Positions 1-7,637 are shown, counted from the first letter of the stretch. The stretch: 20,348 nt of DNA from an uncultured Collinsella sp. (GCA_902490325.1 CABUDJ010000036.1:1-20348); one strand, 5' to 3'. Numbers and translations: made by a program. Notes: generated by a model not told the origin, from the letters alone.

Positions 1-31
1 TCTCGGAAGGCACGTGCAGACCTTTCGTCAT
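1..31 (-). CDS. arcA: arginine deiminase, second copy (N-terminal 10 codons only)
   Basis: The start codon is the complement of 29-31, and the gene runs off the left edge. The visible residues MTKGLHVPSE equal the N-terminus of the complete arginine deiminase at 1878-3119. Bases 1-55 are identical to 3089-3143, covering the ten codons, the ribosome binding region and part of the leader. The product is therefore very probably a second arginine deiminase (L-arginine to L-citrulline plus ammonia, first step of the ADI pathway, cytosolic). Only the start can be seen, so whether the rest is intact, or a catalytic variant, is unknown. The start is supported by the match to the family's usual N-terminus and by the GAAAGG / AGGAGG stretch upstream. 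Confidence 0.85.
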   Translation of the reverse strand, partial: MTKGLHVPSE

Positions 32-48
32 GGCCTCCTACCTTTCTT

Positions 49-69
49 TCGGGCCCTTGTCAGGGCCGA
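49..69 (-). promoter_or_regulatory. leader hairpin of left arcA copy
   Basis: A perfect 6-bp stem (52-57 with 62-67, loop 58-61) can be extended by TCGG/CCGA around a one-base bulge. It lies about 20 bases upstream of the start codon, next to the ribosome binding region. The other arcA has a hairpin at the same place (3137-3154) with a shorter stem and a different loop. A role in mRNA stability or translation is possible but not shown. Confidence 0.45.
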
Positions 70-113
70 TTCGTTAGCGCCCCTCCGTGTGAGGCGTTAT
101 TGCTGACGACATA

Positions 114-179
114 TTTATATCCAAAATCAGCCCATACTTCCACCTTGCCCCCGAACGGTTTTTTATAGGGGGTGAACGG
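114..179 (-). promoter_or_regulatory. promoter and 21-bp-spaced operator of the left arcA copy
   Basis: Read on the minus strand, two CCGTTC boxes (complements of GAACGG at 174-179 and 153-158) start 21 bp apart. They are followed by a TATAAA -10 box (complement of 114-119). No good -35 hexamer is seen. If transcription starts near 107, the boxes centre about 48 and 69 bp upstream, the usual place for an activator touching polymerase. The same layout recurs at exactly +3088 in front of the other arcA. Box identity is seen directly; the activator role is inferred. Confidence 0.6.
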
Positions 180-515
180 CATACACATATACTTCACGCA
201 TGGCACACTTCATCTTAATAAAGCGTATTTACGTGCTTAAACGCGTTTTAATCCTAAAATCAAATGGAACTAAACTTTGTTAAACCATCCTCAAATTGCA
301 TATTTCCAATAAAGCTATGAATAGAATTAGCGGTTCACACCGCGTCTCAACCATTTTCATTTTTATTCAGAAAAAAGTTTGTCCTATTCATTTCTGATAA
401 ATAAATTACCGTTTACCAGACGCTTGATACCGTTCACCGGAAACTCAGTATAAGGCCCAGCGGATACCGCCTCGCTTTACGGCCCCATTTGTAACAACTT
501 GACTTCTCGGTATAG
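180..515. other. long AT-rich non-coding region upstream of left arcA
   Basis: I see no credible gene here. The stretch is much more AT-rich than the flanking genes. It holds a perfect 10-bp palindrome AAACGCGTTT (239-248), a small hairpin GCGGT-TCAC-ACCGC (330-343) and a pair of direct repeats listed separately (408-438). It ends at the terminator of the aminotransferase gene. The likely role is regulatory DNA of the left arcA gene. Confidence 0.5.
408..438 (+). promoter_or_regulatory. second pair of 21-bp-spaced CCGTTnACC boxes
   Basis: ACCGTTTACC (408-417) and ACCGTTCACC (429-438) differ by one base and start 21 bp apart. This is the same motif and spacing as in the two arcA promoters, but on the opposite strand and about 390 bp upstream of the left arcA start. 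The next gene to the right points the other way and ends here, so the most likely target is arcA, perhaps as an upstream site for DNA looping. A single related box, ACCGTTCGCG, lies at 3573-3582 ahead of the other arcA. Confidence 0.45.
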
Positions 516-556
516 AAAAACGGACCCGCTTCCCCTAGGGAAACGGGTCCGTTTTC
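516..556 (-). terminator. intrinsic terminator of the aminotransferase gene
   Basis: Two 18-base arms (517-534 and 538-555) pair with one G-T type mismatch around a 3-base loop. The stem is capped by A and T runs, so the minus-strand transcript ends in a run of U. It sits 48 bp after the aminotransferase stop codon. The A/T runs on both sides would also let it work from the plus strand. Confidence 0.85.
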
Positions 557-603
557 GATTATCTTCGTCCTATTTGGATAAGCCCTCGAAGATCATCGGA
601 ATC

Positions 604-1728
604 CTAGCGATCGAACTCCGCCAGCGCCTCGCCCAAAAGCCTCAGGCCCTCGCGAAGAACGTCCTCGCTCGCGCAGTAGCCCAGGCGTGCGCCGCAGGGG
701 AGCTCAAAGCGGCTGCCGGGAACCAGCAGCACTCCCCTCTCAGCCAACAGGCGCTTGCAGAACTCCTCGTCGTCCTCGGGAATGTCCAGCTGGATAAACG
801 AGGTGGACACGCCCTGCGGGGCCGTCCAGGACACGCGATACTGCGTATCGATCCAAGCCTGCGCGATATCGCGGTTGCCAAACACGATCTTGCGGTTGCG
901 CTCGAGAATCTTGTCCTTGTGCTCGAGCACGTAGGTCGCCAGGGCGTCGTTGAACACGCCGCCGCAGATCATGGTGTAGTCGCGATACGTGCGGATGCTG
1001 TTGGACACTTCTTCGTCGGCCACGACCCAGCCCACGCGGGCCGCAGGCGTCGAATAGGTCTTGGACACCGAGTTGGTGACAATGGCCTTCTCGTACACGT
1101 CGACCATCGACATAAAGGAGTCAGTGTTTTCGAGCGGCAGATACACCTCATCGCACAACACGTAGGCGCCCACCGAACGGGCGATCTCGGCAATCTGGCC
1201 GAGCATATCGGCATCGAGCACCGTACCGATGGGGTTCGATGCGTTGTTGATGCAGATGAGCTTGGTGTTGGGGCACACCAAGCGCTTGAGCTGCTCGATA
1301 TCGGGCTTCCAGCCGAGTTCCTCGCGAAGCTCCCAATACTCGACCTCGGCGCCCAGCGTGCGCGGGATCTCGTAGAGCGGCGCGTAGGTGGGCCACTCGG
1401 CGATAACATGGTCGCCGGGCTCGACAACAGCCATGATGGCGTTGAGGTTAGCGCCCGTGCAGCCGTTGGTCTGCAGGATATGGTCGGGATTGACCTCACG
1501 ACGATAGAGCTTGGCGACCTCGGCCTTAAACTCCGGCGAACCCTCGATCCAGCCGTAGTTCATCTTCTCGCGGTCCAGGCGCTCGTAGAACGTGGCACCG
1601 TCCTGCTCGTCAAGCGCACGTAGCTCGCCCATGGTGAGCGACGAGATCGTCGACTGGGCGATGTCCCACGTGGCGCTCTTCTCCCAAACGTTGAGCCATT
1701 CCTCAACGCCAATCGTCTTGATGTCCAT
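604..1728 (-). CDS. PLP-dependent class I/II aminotransferase
   Basis: A 374-residue fold-type I PLP enzyme of the cytosol that probably transfers an amino group between an amino acid and a 2-oxo acid. Visible motifs: NYGWIEGSPEFK (58-69), TNGCTGAN (87-94), NNASNPIG (161-168, the usual NPxNPTG turn), CDEVY (192-196, with the pyridine-binding Asp) and SVSKTYS with the Schiff-base lysine K223, then R231. The ATG at 1728 is preferred over one at 1755 because AAGGAG lies 7-8 bases before it. The gene lies between two arginine deiminase genes in the same direction, suggesting an amino acid linked to arginine, citrulline or ornithine. The pattern recalls the capreomycidine-synthase-like subgroup, but the substrate cannot be read from sequence. 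The class is sure; the specific function is not. Confidence 0.9.
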   Translation of the reverse strand: MDIKTIGVEEWLNVWEKSATWDIAQSTISSLTMGELRALDEQDGATFYERLDREKMNYGWIEGSPEFKAEVAKLYRREVNPDHILQTNGCTGANLNAIMAVVEPGDHVIAEWPTYAPLYEIPRTLGAEVEYWELREELGWKPDIEQLKRLVCPNTKLICINNASNPIGTVLDADMLGQIAEIARSVGAYVLCDEVYLPLENTDSFMSMVDVYEKAIVTNSVSKTYSTPAARVGWVVADEEVSNSIRTYRDYTMICGGVFNDALATYVLEHKDKILERNRKIVFGNRDIAQAWIDTQYRVSWTAPQGVSTSFIQLDIPEDDEEFCKRLLAERGVLLVPGSRFELPCGARLGYCASEDVLREGLRLLGEALAEFDR

Positions 1729-1783
1729 GGCCAAGCTCCTTACAAAAGCAGTCATCCAATCGTGTTAACGTTCCTCATACAAG

Positions 1784-1817
1784 ATTGGGGCGGTGCGAAA
1801 ACCCGCACCGCCCCAAT
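1784..1817 (-). terminator. perfect 14-bp hairpin between arcA and aminotransferase
   Basis: Arms 1784-1797 and 1804-1817 are perfect complements, GC-rich, with a 6-base loop. It lies 60 bp after the arcA stop and 56 bp before the aminotransferase start on the same strand. No T-run follows on the minus strand, so termination may be partial. It may instead be a processing or stability hairpin within an arcA-aminotransferase transcript. No convincing separate promoter for the aminotransferase is visible. Confidence 0.6.
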
Positions 1818-1877
1818 GGGAGACATCTAATGACAGCTAGATGTATGTATTATGACCTGTACGGGTCCTTGAAGACC

Positions 1878-3119
1878 TTAGAGGTCCTCGCGCCAGAAGG
1901 GCATGCTCATGCAGCGCGGGCCGCCGCGGCCGCGGGAGAGCTCGGCGGAGGGCACGACGAGAAGGTCCAGGCCCTCCTTGTACAGCACGTCGTTGGTGAC
2001 GGTGTTGCGGGCGTAGACGCAGATCTTGCCGGGCTCGACGCACAGGGTGTTGGAGCCGTCGTTCCACTGCTCGCGGGAGGCCGCGATCGGGTCGCCGCCG
2101 CCGCAGGGGATCAGCTTGACCTGGTCGACGCCGGTGGCGTCCTCCAGGACGTGCTCGAGGGTGTCCTCGATCAGGCGGATGTTCACGTCGCCCGGGTTCT
2201 TGCCGGCGGTCAGCTCGTAGACGCGCAGGGTGCCCATGATGGCGGGGTGGATCGTGAACTTATCGACGTCGATCTGGGTGAAGACCGTGTCGAGGTGCAT
2301 GAAGGCGCGCGAGACCGGGATGTCGAAGGCCAGGATGCGCTCGACCTTGGAGTCGGAGTTCCAGAAGATGTTCTGGGCCATGACGTCGATCGCGGCGGCC
2401 TGGGTGCGCTGGGAGATGCCGACGGCGAGGGTCTTCTCGTTGATGTTCAGCACGTCGCCGCCCTCGGTGTGGAACTGGCAGTCGCGGCGGAAGTACAGCG
2501 AGACGTCCTTGTAGTCGGGGTGGTACTTGAAGACGTACTTGCCGTACAGGGTCTCGCGGTTGCGGGTGACCGAGTACATGCGGTTGAGGTTGACGCCCTC
2601 GCCGACGACCGCGAACGGGTCGCGGGTGAAGTAGAGGTTGGGCATCGGGTCGATGATCAGGTCGGACTCGGACTCGGAGTTGACCAGGGAGTCGAGGGTC
2701 GTGGACGCCGTGAGGGGCATGTCGATCTCGGCCTTGGTCATGCCGGCCATGGTCTTCTTGACGAACTCGAGGTTGTCCTCGATGGAGTCCAGCTTCTCGC
2801 GGACGATCTGCGGCATGTGCTGGCCGCGGATGCCTGCCTCGGCGATGTACTGGTCGGTGAACTCGGCGCGGGCGCCGGGGACCTGGTCGAACACCTCCGC
2901 GACGAGGTTCTCGAGATAGAGGACCTCCACGCCCTGGTCCCTCAGGATCTGGGCGAAGGTGTCGTGCTCCTGCTGCGCGACCTCCAGGAACGGGACGTCG
3001 TCGAACAGGAGTCGCTCGAGCTCGTCGGGCGGCAGGTTGAGGAGCTCGTCGCCGGGACGGTGCAGGCAGACCTTCCTGAGCTTGCCGATCTCGGAAGGCA
3101 CGTGCAGACCTTTCGTCAT
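1878..3119 (-). CDS. arcA: arginine deiminase
   Basis: A 413-residue cytosolic enzyme that hydrolyses L-arginine to L-citrulline and ammonia. This feeds the ADI pathway (ornithine carbamoyltransferase, carbamate kinase), which makes ATP and raises pH. The length is typical. Family landmarks: SEIGKLRKVCLHRPGDE (9-25), FTRDPFA (164-170, D167), EGGD (219-222, E219), HLD (275-277) and the catalytic cysteine C403 in GGPRCMSMP. All five catalytic positions (D, E, H, D, C) are present, so it should be active. The start matches the family N-terminus; a GAAAGG and an AGGAGG stretch lie just upstream. The arcB, arcC and antiporter genes are not in this window; the nearest partner is the aminotransferase downstream. 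A second arcA begins at the left edge with a copied leader. Confidence 0.97.
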   Translation of the reverse strand: MTKGLHVPSEIGKLRKVCLHRPGDELLNLPPDELERLLFDDVPFLEVAQQEHDTFAQILRDQGVEVLYLENLVAEVFDQVPGARAEFTDQYIAEAGIRGQHMPQIVREKLDSIEDNLEFVKKTMAGMTKAEIDMPLTASTTLDSLVNSESESDLIIDPMPNLYFTRDPFAVVGEGVNLNRMYSVTRNRETLYGKYVFKYHPDYKDVSLYFRRDCQFHTEGGDVLNINEKTLAVGISQRTQAAAIDVMAQNIFWNSDSKVERILAFDIPVSRAFMHLDTVFTQIDVDKFTIHPAIMGTLRVYELTAGKNPGDVNIRLIEDTLEHVLEDATGVDQVKLIPCGGGDPIAASREQWNDGSNTLCVEPGKICVYARNTVTNDVLYKEGLDLLVVPSAELSRGRGGPRCMSMPFWREDL

Positions 3120-3136
3120 GGCCTCCTACCTTTCTT

Positions 3137-3154
3137 TCGGGCCTTACTGGCCGA
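3137..3154 (-). promoter_or_regulatory. leader hairpin of arcA
   Basis: GGCC (3140-3143) pairs with GGCC (3149-3152) around TTACT, with outer TCGG/CCGA pairing across a one-base bulge. It is the positional counterpart of the hairpin at 49-69. Sequence differs between the copies in the loop and upper stem, while pairing is kept. Confidence 0.4.
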
Positions 3155-3201
3155 ATGTATCAGCGCCCCTCCATATGGGACGCTGCTTGCTGACAGCTCT
3201 A

Positions 3202-3267
3202 GTTATATCCAAAAATCACCCGCAATTCCACCTCGCCCCCGAACGGTCAGCAAAGTGCGATGAACGG
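3202..3267 (-). promoter_or_regulatory. promoter and operator of arcA
   Basis: On the minus strand: ACCGTTCATC (box at 3262-3267), then ACCGTTCGGG (box at 3241-3246), start-to-start 21 bp, then a TATAAC -10 (complement of 3202-3207) 39 bp from the near box. The layout matches the left copy base for base in spacing although the sequence between the boxes has diverged. That pattern is what a bound regulator leaves. The -35 is poor, which fits activator dependence; this is inference. Confidence 0.6.
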
Positions 3268-3611
3268 TATATCGCATATGATTTCCCATGATGCACTTCA
3301 GTTTCGTAAAGCAGATTTTCCTAGGTAAACGTTATTTTTCTAGGAAATCAAGATTGAACACTCAAAGTTATCCATGATTCAAAATTGCATAGTGAAAACG
3401 GTTTTCTGCATATTAATGACACTTGCCCTCGATTCGAGCTACATTTGATTATATTCAGCTTGCTATCATTCTTATTCATACATTCTCACCAGTTGAGTGA
3501 GGATATAGATCGCTTGCTCAAAGCACCGGACGTTAGTGCTTCGGATCGTCAGCGTAATAAGTAGGTAAAGATACCGTTCGCGCGATACGTCCGCGCCATA
3601 GGTCGACTAAA
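3268..3611. other. AT-rich non-coding region between arcA and ppk
   Basis: No supported gene. It contains an operator-like inverted repeat TTTCCTAG / CTAGGAAA with a 15-base spacer (3317-3324, 3340-3347), a small hairpin AAGCAC / GTGCTT (3521-3526, 3536-3541) and one CCGTTC box (3574-3579). It separates divergent arcA and ppk, so sites here could serve either gene. Confidence 0.45.
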
Positions 3612-3639
3612 TTGAGACAATAGGAAATAGTGTTAGGCT
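3612..3639 (+). promoter_or_regulatory. possible ppk promoter
   Basis: TTGAGA (3612-3617) and TAGGCT (3634-3639) are 16 bp apart, giving a short leader of about 20 bases before the ATG at 3669. The -10 match is weak. A small inverted repeat GTCCC / GGGAC (3643-3647, 3653-3657) lies at the expected transcript start. Confidence 0.35.
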
Positions 3640-3668
3640 ACCGTCCCCTGTAGGGACTGAACGGACAG

Positions 3669-6182
3669 ATGCATATGCCGAGCAAAATCGAAAAGAAGCA
3701 AGCCGCCGCAAAGCTGCGCAAGCCGCCGCGCGACTTCTCGTACACGCAAAATCGAGAGCTCAGCTGGCTGCGCTTTGACAACCGCGTGCTCGACGAGGCC
3801 TTCGATGAGTCCGTGCCGCTGTTCGAGCGCCTTAAGTTCGTCTCGATCTTCGAGTCCAACCTCGACGAATTCCTTATGGTGCGCGTGGGCGGCCTGTCCG
3901 ACCTTGCAGAACTCAAAAAACAGCCTGTCGATAACAAGAGCAATATGACCGCCTCCGAACAGGTCGATGCCGTCATGGCAGAGCTGCCCGGGCTCCTTAC
4001 CCGCTGGGAGTCGATCTTTAAGAGCATCGAGGGCAAGCTCGACACTCTGGGCGTTCACCGCGCCCGCATCGATTCGCTTACGCCCGAGGAACATACCTTT
4101 GTAACCCGCTATTTCCAGGCCTACGTATCGCCGGTCATCTCGCCGTTGGTCATCGACCCGCGCCACCCCTTCCCCAACCTGCGCAACGGTGCGCTCTATC
4201 TGGCTTGTGGCCTGGACGGCGTCACCGACGAGGAGAGCCTGCTGGGCCTTATCGAGATCCCCGCCTCGATGAACCGCGTGGTCGAGATTCCCTCGCCCAC
4301 CGGCACCTACTCCTACATCTTGCTCGAGGACGTCATTCTCGCCTGCCTGGATAGCTGCTTTGGCTCCTATAAGCCGCTGGATCGCGCGCTGATCCGCGTC
4401 ACCCGCAACGCCGATATCGACCCAGACGGCGAGGGCGTCGAGGAGGAAGAGGATTACCGCCAGCACATGAAGCGCATCCTCAAGAAGCGCTTGCGCCTGC
4501 AGCCGGTGGTACTCGCCGTATCGGGCTCGCTCGAGAAGGCAACGCTCAAGACTATCCGCAAAGCGCTCGAGCTCTCGCGTCGCTCCGTCTTTACCTGCGA
4601 TATCCCGCTCAACCTGGGCTATGTCTTTGGCATTGAGGGTAAGATCCCCGAGCACCTACGCAACGAGCTGCTCTTTACGCCGTTTAGGCCGCAGCCCAAT
4701 CCCACCATCGATATGGCCCGCTCCATCCGCGAGCAGGTGCTGCAGCACGACAAGCTGCTCTTTTACCCTTACGAGGCCATGAATCCGTTCTTGGACCTGG
4801 TGCACGAGGCCGCCTACGACCCCGAGTGCATCTCGCTGCGCATCACGCTCTACCGCGTGGCCAAGCAGAGCCGCCTGTGCGAGTCGCTCATCGATGCTGC
4901 CGAAAACGGCAAAGAGGTCACGGTACTCATGGAGCTCCGCGCCCGCTTTGACGAGCAGAACAACATCGAGTGGGCCGAGCGTCTAGAAGAGGCAGGCTGC
5001 ACCGTCATCTACGGCTCCGAGGGCTTTAAGTGCCACTCCAAGATCTGCCAGCTCACCTATCGCGAGGGCATGGCGCTTACACGCCTGACGCTGTTGGGCA
5101 CCGGCAACTTTAACGAGAAGACGGCCAAGCTCTACAGCGACTTTATGCTCATGACCGCCCATCCCGGCATCGGCGAGGACGCCAACTTGTTCTTCCGCAA
5201 CCTGTCGCTGGGCAACCTGCGCGGCGACTACCGCTTCCTGGGCGTGGCGCCCGTGGGTCTCAAGCCGCTCATCATGCGTGGCCTGGACCGCGAGATTCAG
5301 CGCGCCCTCGTTGGCGAGCCCGCCCGTGTGTTCTTTAAGCTCAACTCGCTCACCGACCGCGAGGTCATCGACAAGATTGCAGAGGCATCGTGTGCCGGTG
5401 TGCGCGTAGACATGATCATCCGCGGCATCTCGTGCCTCAAGCCGGGCGTTCCGGGCAAGACCGAGAACGTGCATGTGCGCTCCATCGTCGGACGCTTTTT
5501 GGAGCATGCACGAGTCTATGCCTTTGGCGTGGACTCGGACATGATCTACCTGAGCTCGGCAGACATGATGACGCGCAACACCGAGCACCGCGTGGAGATC
5601 GCCTTCCCCGTGCTCGACCCCACCTGCCGCGCCCTAGTGCACGAGTACATGGGCATGCAGCTGCGCGACAACGTGAAGGCACGCAGCCTGACGAGTGACG
5701 GCACCTGGGTTCCCGTAGAGCGCAAAGAGGGCGAGAAGCCCTTCAACTCGCAGGAAGCTCTGCTGGATCGTGCCTATCGCAATGCCGAGGCCGCCGCGCA
5801 GCAGCGCGCACAGGAAAAGGAGCACGCAGCCGAGGAAGCTATTCAGGCCGAGGTTGAGCGCGAGGCAGTTGTCGAGCCCATTGCCGAGCCGGAAGCAGTT
5901 GCCAAGGCAGAACCCGCGCTCGCATCCCAGCCTGAGCCCGAGCCGCAGCCGACCGCACCCGAGGTCCAGAAGGTCCAGGCAACCGTCATAGAGCCTGAGT
6001 CCGAGCCTGCTCCTCGGCCCCAACCGCAGGCGGCAAAGCCCGCGTCCGAGAAGAGCACCCGCCGCGAGAAGCCCGCTGGCAAGACCAAGGCCATCGAGCG
6101 CCATCGCCCCGGTCGCGTGCGCATGGGACTGGGTCTGATCGGCCTAGGCCTTAAGACGCTCATTACCGGCAAGACGAAATAG
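3669..6182 (+). CDS. ppk: polyphosphate kinase 1 with long C-terminal extension
   Basis: An 837-residue enzyme that reversibly moves the gamma-phosphate of ATP onto inorganic polyphosphate. The N-terminal domain begins YTQNRELSWLRFDNRVLDEA (25-44) and includes ESNLDEFLMVRV. The PPK1 catalytic core shows the phosphohistidine H456 in GFKCHSKICQ and the second essential histidine H613 in LEHARVYAF. The enzyme proper ends near residue 695, the usual PPK1 length. About 140 extra residues follow: a Glu/Ala/Pro-rich low-complexity stretch (roughly 700-795), then a basic segment ending in GRVRMGLGLIGLGLKTLITG. A second ATG two codons inside (3675) is an equally possible start; the ribosome site is weak. 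It stands alone on the plus strand with its own terminator. Confidence 0.96.
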   Translation: MHMPSKIEKKQAAAKLRKPPRDFSYTQNRELSWLRFDNRVLDEAFDESVPLFERLKFVSIFESNLDEFLMVRVGGLSDLAELKKQPVDNKSNMTASEQVDAVMAELPGLLTRWESIFKSIEGKLDTLGVHRARIDSLTPEEHTFVTRYFQAYVSPVISPLVIDPRHPFPNLRNGALYLACGLDGVTDEESLLGLIEIPASMNRVVEIPSPTGTYSYILLEDVILACLDSCFGSYKPLDRALIRVTRNADIDPDGEGVEEEEDYRQHMKRILKKRLRLQPVVLAVSGSLEKATLKTIRKALELSRRSVFTCDIPLNLGYVFGIEGKIPEHLRNELLFTPFRPQPNPTIDMARSIREQVLQHDKLLFYPYEAMNPFLDLVHEAAYDPECISLRITLYRVAKQSRLCESLIDAAENGKEVTVLMELRARFDEQNNIEWAERLEEAGCTVIYGSEGFKCHSKICQLTYREGMALTRLTLLGTGNFNEKTAKLYSDFMLMTAHPGIGEDANLFFRNLSLGNLRGDYRFLGVAPVGLKPLIMRGLDREIQRALVGEPARVFFKLNSLTDREVIDKIAEASCAGVRVDMIIRGISCLKPGVPGKTENVHVRSIVGRFLEHARVYAFGVDSDMIYLSSADMMTRNTEHRVEIAFPVLDPTCRALVHEYMGMQLRDNVKARSLTSDGTWVPVERKEGEKPFNSQEALLDRAYRNAEAAAQQRAQEKEHAAEEAIQAEVEREAVVEPIAEPEAVAKAEPALASQPEPEPQPTAPEVQKVQATVIEPESEPAPRPQPQAAKPASEKSTRREKPAGKTKAIERHRPGRVRMGLGLIGLGLKTLITGKTK

Positions 6183-6192
6183 ACGTTTGTAG

Positions 6193-6236
6193 AAGCGCCC
6201 CGTATTTGAGGAATGCCCCAGATACGGGGCGCTTTT
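6193..6236 (+). terminator. intrinsic terminator of ppk
   Basis: A 13-bp GC-rich stem (6193-6205 with 6222-6234), a 16-base loop and a short T-run (6233-6236), 10 bp after the ppk stop. Confidence 0.88.
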
Positions 6237-6283
6237 CCCTGCTACCATGGTTGCGGACAAAACCGCGAATGACAGGCAGGAAT

Positions 6284-7597
6284 ATGAAGCTCACCATAGA
6301 ATCGATGACCTACGGCGCCGACGGACTGGCGCACGCCGACAACGGCAAGGCCGTCTTTGTGCAGGGCGCCGTGGCAGGCGACACCGTCGAGGCCGAGGTC
6401 GTGCAGGACGGTAAGTCGTTCATGCGCGCCCGCACCACCGAGATTCTGGAGCCAAGCCCCGATCGCATTCAGCCTCCCTGCCCCTTCGTGGGCATCTGCG
6501 GCGGCTGCTCGTGGGGCAATCTCTCACGCACGGCGCAGCTCGCCGCCAAGGAGCAAAACCTGCGCTCCACGCTCGAGCGCATTGGCAAGTTCGCTCCTGA
6601 ACAGGTCGATGAGTTGGTACAGCCCATCTGCCACACCAAGGACGACTGGGGCTACCGCAATAAAATCGAGCTCGAACCGACCGTCGTCAACGGTCGCGTG
6701 CGCCTTGGCATGCACAGTGTCGACCCCAGCAAAATCGTGACCGTCGATACGTGCCCGCTGTTCGATAAGCGCTTCCCGAAGGCGCTCAAATCGGTCGTCG
6801 GCGCGCTCAACTATCTGAGCGGCAGCCACGACCTGGGCCTCGAGCGCGTGGGCATTCGCGCCTCGCGCCGCACCAAGGCGCTCGAGGTCGCTCTCTGGAC
6901 GCCTACGGGCTCCTTCCCGCGCTCGCAGGTCTCCCGCGTGCTGGCAGACGCCGCTCATCCCACGAGCATCGTGCGCGTGATGAGCAAGGGCGAAAAGAAG
7001 GCCCGCCGTGTCTCCAAGGTCGAAATGCTCGCCGGAGAGGGCTCATGGACCGAGAATATCGCCGAGGGTCAGATGCGCTTGTCTGCCCCGTCTTTTTTCC
7101 AGGTCAACACCAAGGGTGCCGAGATTTTGATCGATCTTGTCATGGAAGCGCTCGACCCGCAGGAAGACGAGCTTGCCGTGGACCTGTACTGCGGTGCCGG
7201 CACCTTTACCCTGCCGCTCGCCCGCCGCTGCGACTTTGTCGCCGCCGTCGAGGCCTACGGCCCCGCCGTGCGCGATCTACGCCGTAACCTGGAGATCAAC
7301 AAGCTTGATAACGTCGACGTCATTGGCGGAGACGCGGTGCGCGAGTTCCCCGACCAGGACGCCGATGTCCTAGTAGTCGACCCGCCGCGTGCAGGCCTAG
7401 CGCCTGAGGCCATCGACCTCATCGCCAGCACGAGCGCTCGCGATGTCGCCTATGTGAGCTGCGACCCGGCCACCCTGGCGCGCGATCTTAAGCGCTTTGT
7501 CGAGGAAGGCACTTTCTCTCCCATCAAGATCACACCGGTCGACCTGTTCCCACAAACCTTCCACTGCGAGACCGTCGTCCACCTTAGGCGCAACTAG
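6284..7597 (+). CDS. rlmD: 23S rRNA (uracil-C5) methyltransferase, RlmD/RumA-type with Fe-S cluster
   Basis: A 437-residue SAM-dependent methyltransferase of the TrmA/RumA family that makes 5-methyluridine in 23S rRNA. An N-terminal TRAM-like RNA-binding domain (about 1-60) precedes three cysteines, C66, C72 and C75, in CPFVGICGGC. Together with C157 in DTCPLF these give the four ligands of the RlmD 4Fe-4S cluster. The SAM motif is VDLYCGAGTF, followed by VDPPRAGL, and the catalytic nucleophile is C393 in VSCDPATL. The start at 6284 is chosen because the TRAM domain begins at once and an AGGCAGGA ribosome site precedes it; an earlier in-frame ATG at 6206 would lie inside the ppk terminator. 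The target could be U1939, U747 or both (RlmCD in Gram-positives), so the symbol is a best guess. It appears monocistronic. Confidence 0.93.
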   Translation: MKLTIESMTYGADGLAHADNGKAVFVQGAVAGDTVEAEVVQDGKSFMRARTTEILEPSPDRIQPPCPFVGICGGCSWGNLSRTAQLAAKEQNLRSTLERIGKFAPEQVDELVQPICHTKDDWGYRNKIELEPTVVNGRVRLGMHSVDPSKIVTVDTCPLFDKRFPKALKSVVGALNYLSGSHDLGLERVGIRASRRTKALEVALWTPTGSFPRSQVSRVLADAAHPTSIVRVMSKGEKKARRVSKVEMLAGEGSWTENIAEGQMRLSAPSFFQVNTKGAEILIDLVMEALDPQEDELAVDLYCGAGTFTLPLARRCDFVAAVEAYGPAVRDLRRNLEINKLDNVDVIGGDAVREFPDQDADVLVVDPPRAGLAPEAIDLIASTSARDVAYVSCDPATLARDLKRFVEEGTFSPIKITPVDLFPQTFHCETVVHLRRN

Positions 7598-7637
7598 CCG
7601 CTTAATCATTGCTCAGAAAATCATTGGGAAATCGAGC

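Noticed and set aside
153..179. ArgR boxes before arcA
   Set aside because: The 21-bp spacing recalls paired ARG boxes, but the boxes are GC-containing direct repeats (CCGTTC), not AT-rich palindromes.
408..438. Streptomyces-type PhoP box
   Set aside because: GTTTACC and GTTCACC resemble PhoP repeats, but the spacing is 21 bp instead of a multiple of 11, and the site is upstream of arcA, not ppk.
1785..3263. A 492-codon open frame on the plus strand opposite arcA, and similar long frames opposite the aminotransferase, glf, pta and both acetate kinases
   Set aside because: They mirror GC-rich codons of well recognised genes, are low-complexity (Val/Gly/Leu/Ala-rich) and match no family I recognise.
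6206..6283. N-terminal extension of the rRNA methyltransferase
   Set aside because: The added residues would be encoded within the ppk terminator and resemble no domain. The start at 6284 has a ribosome site and begins the TRAM domain.
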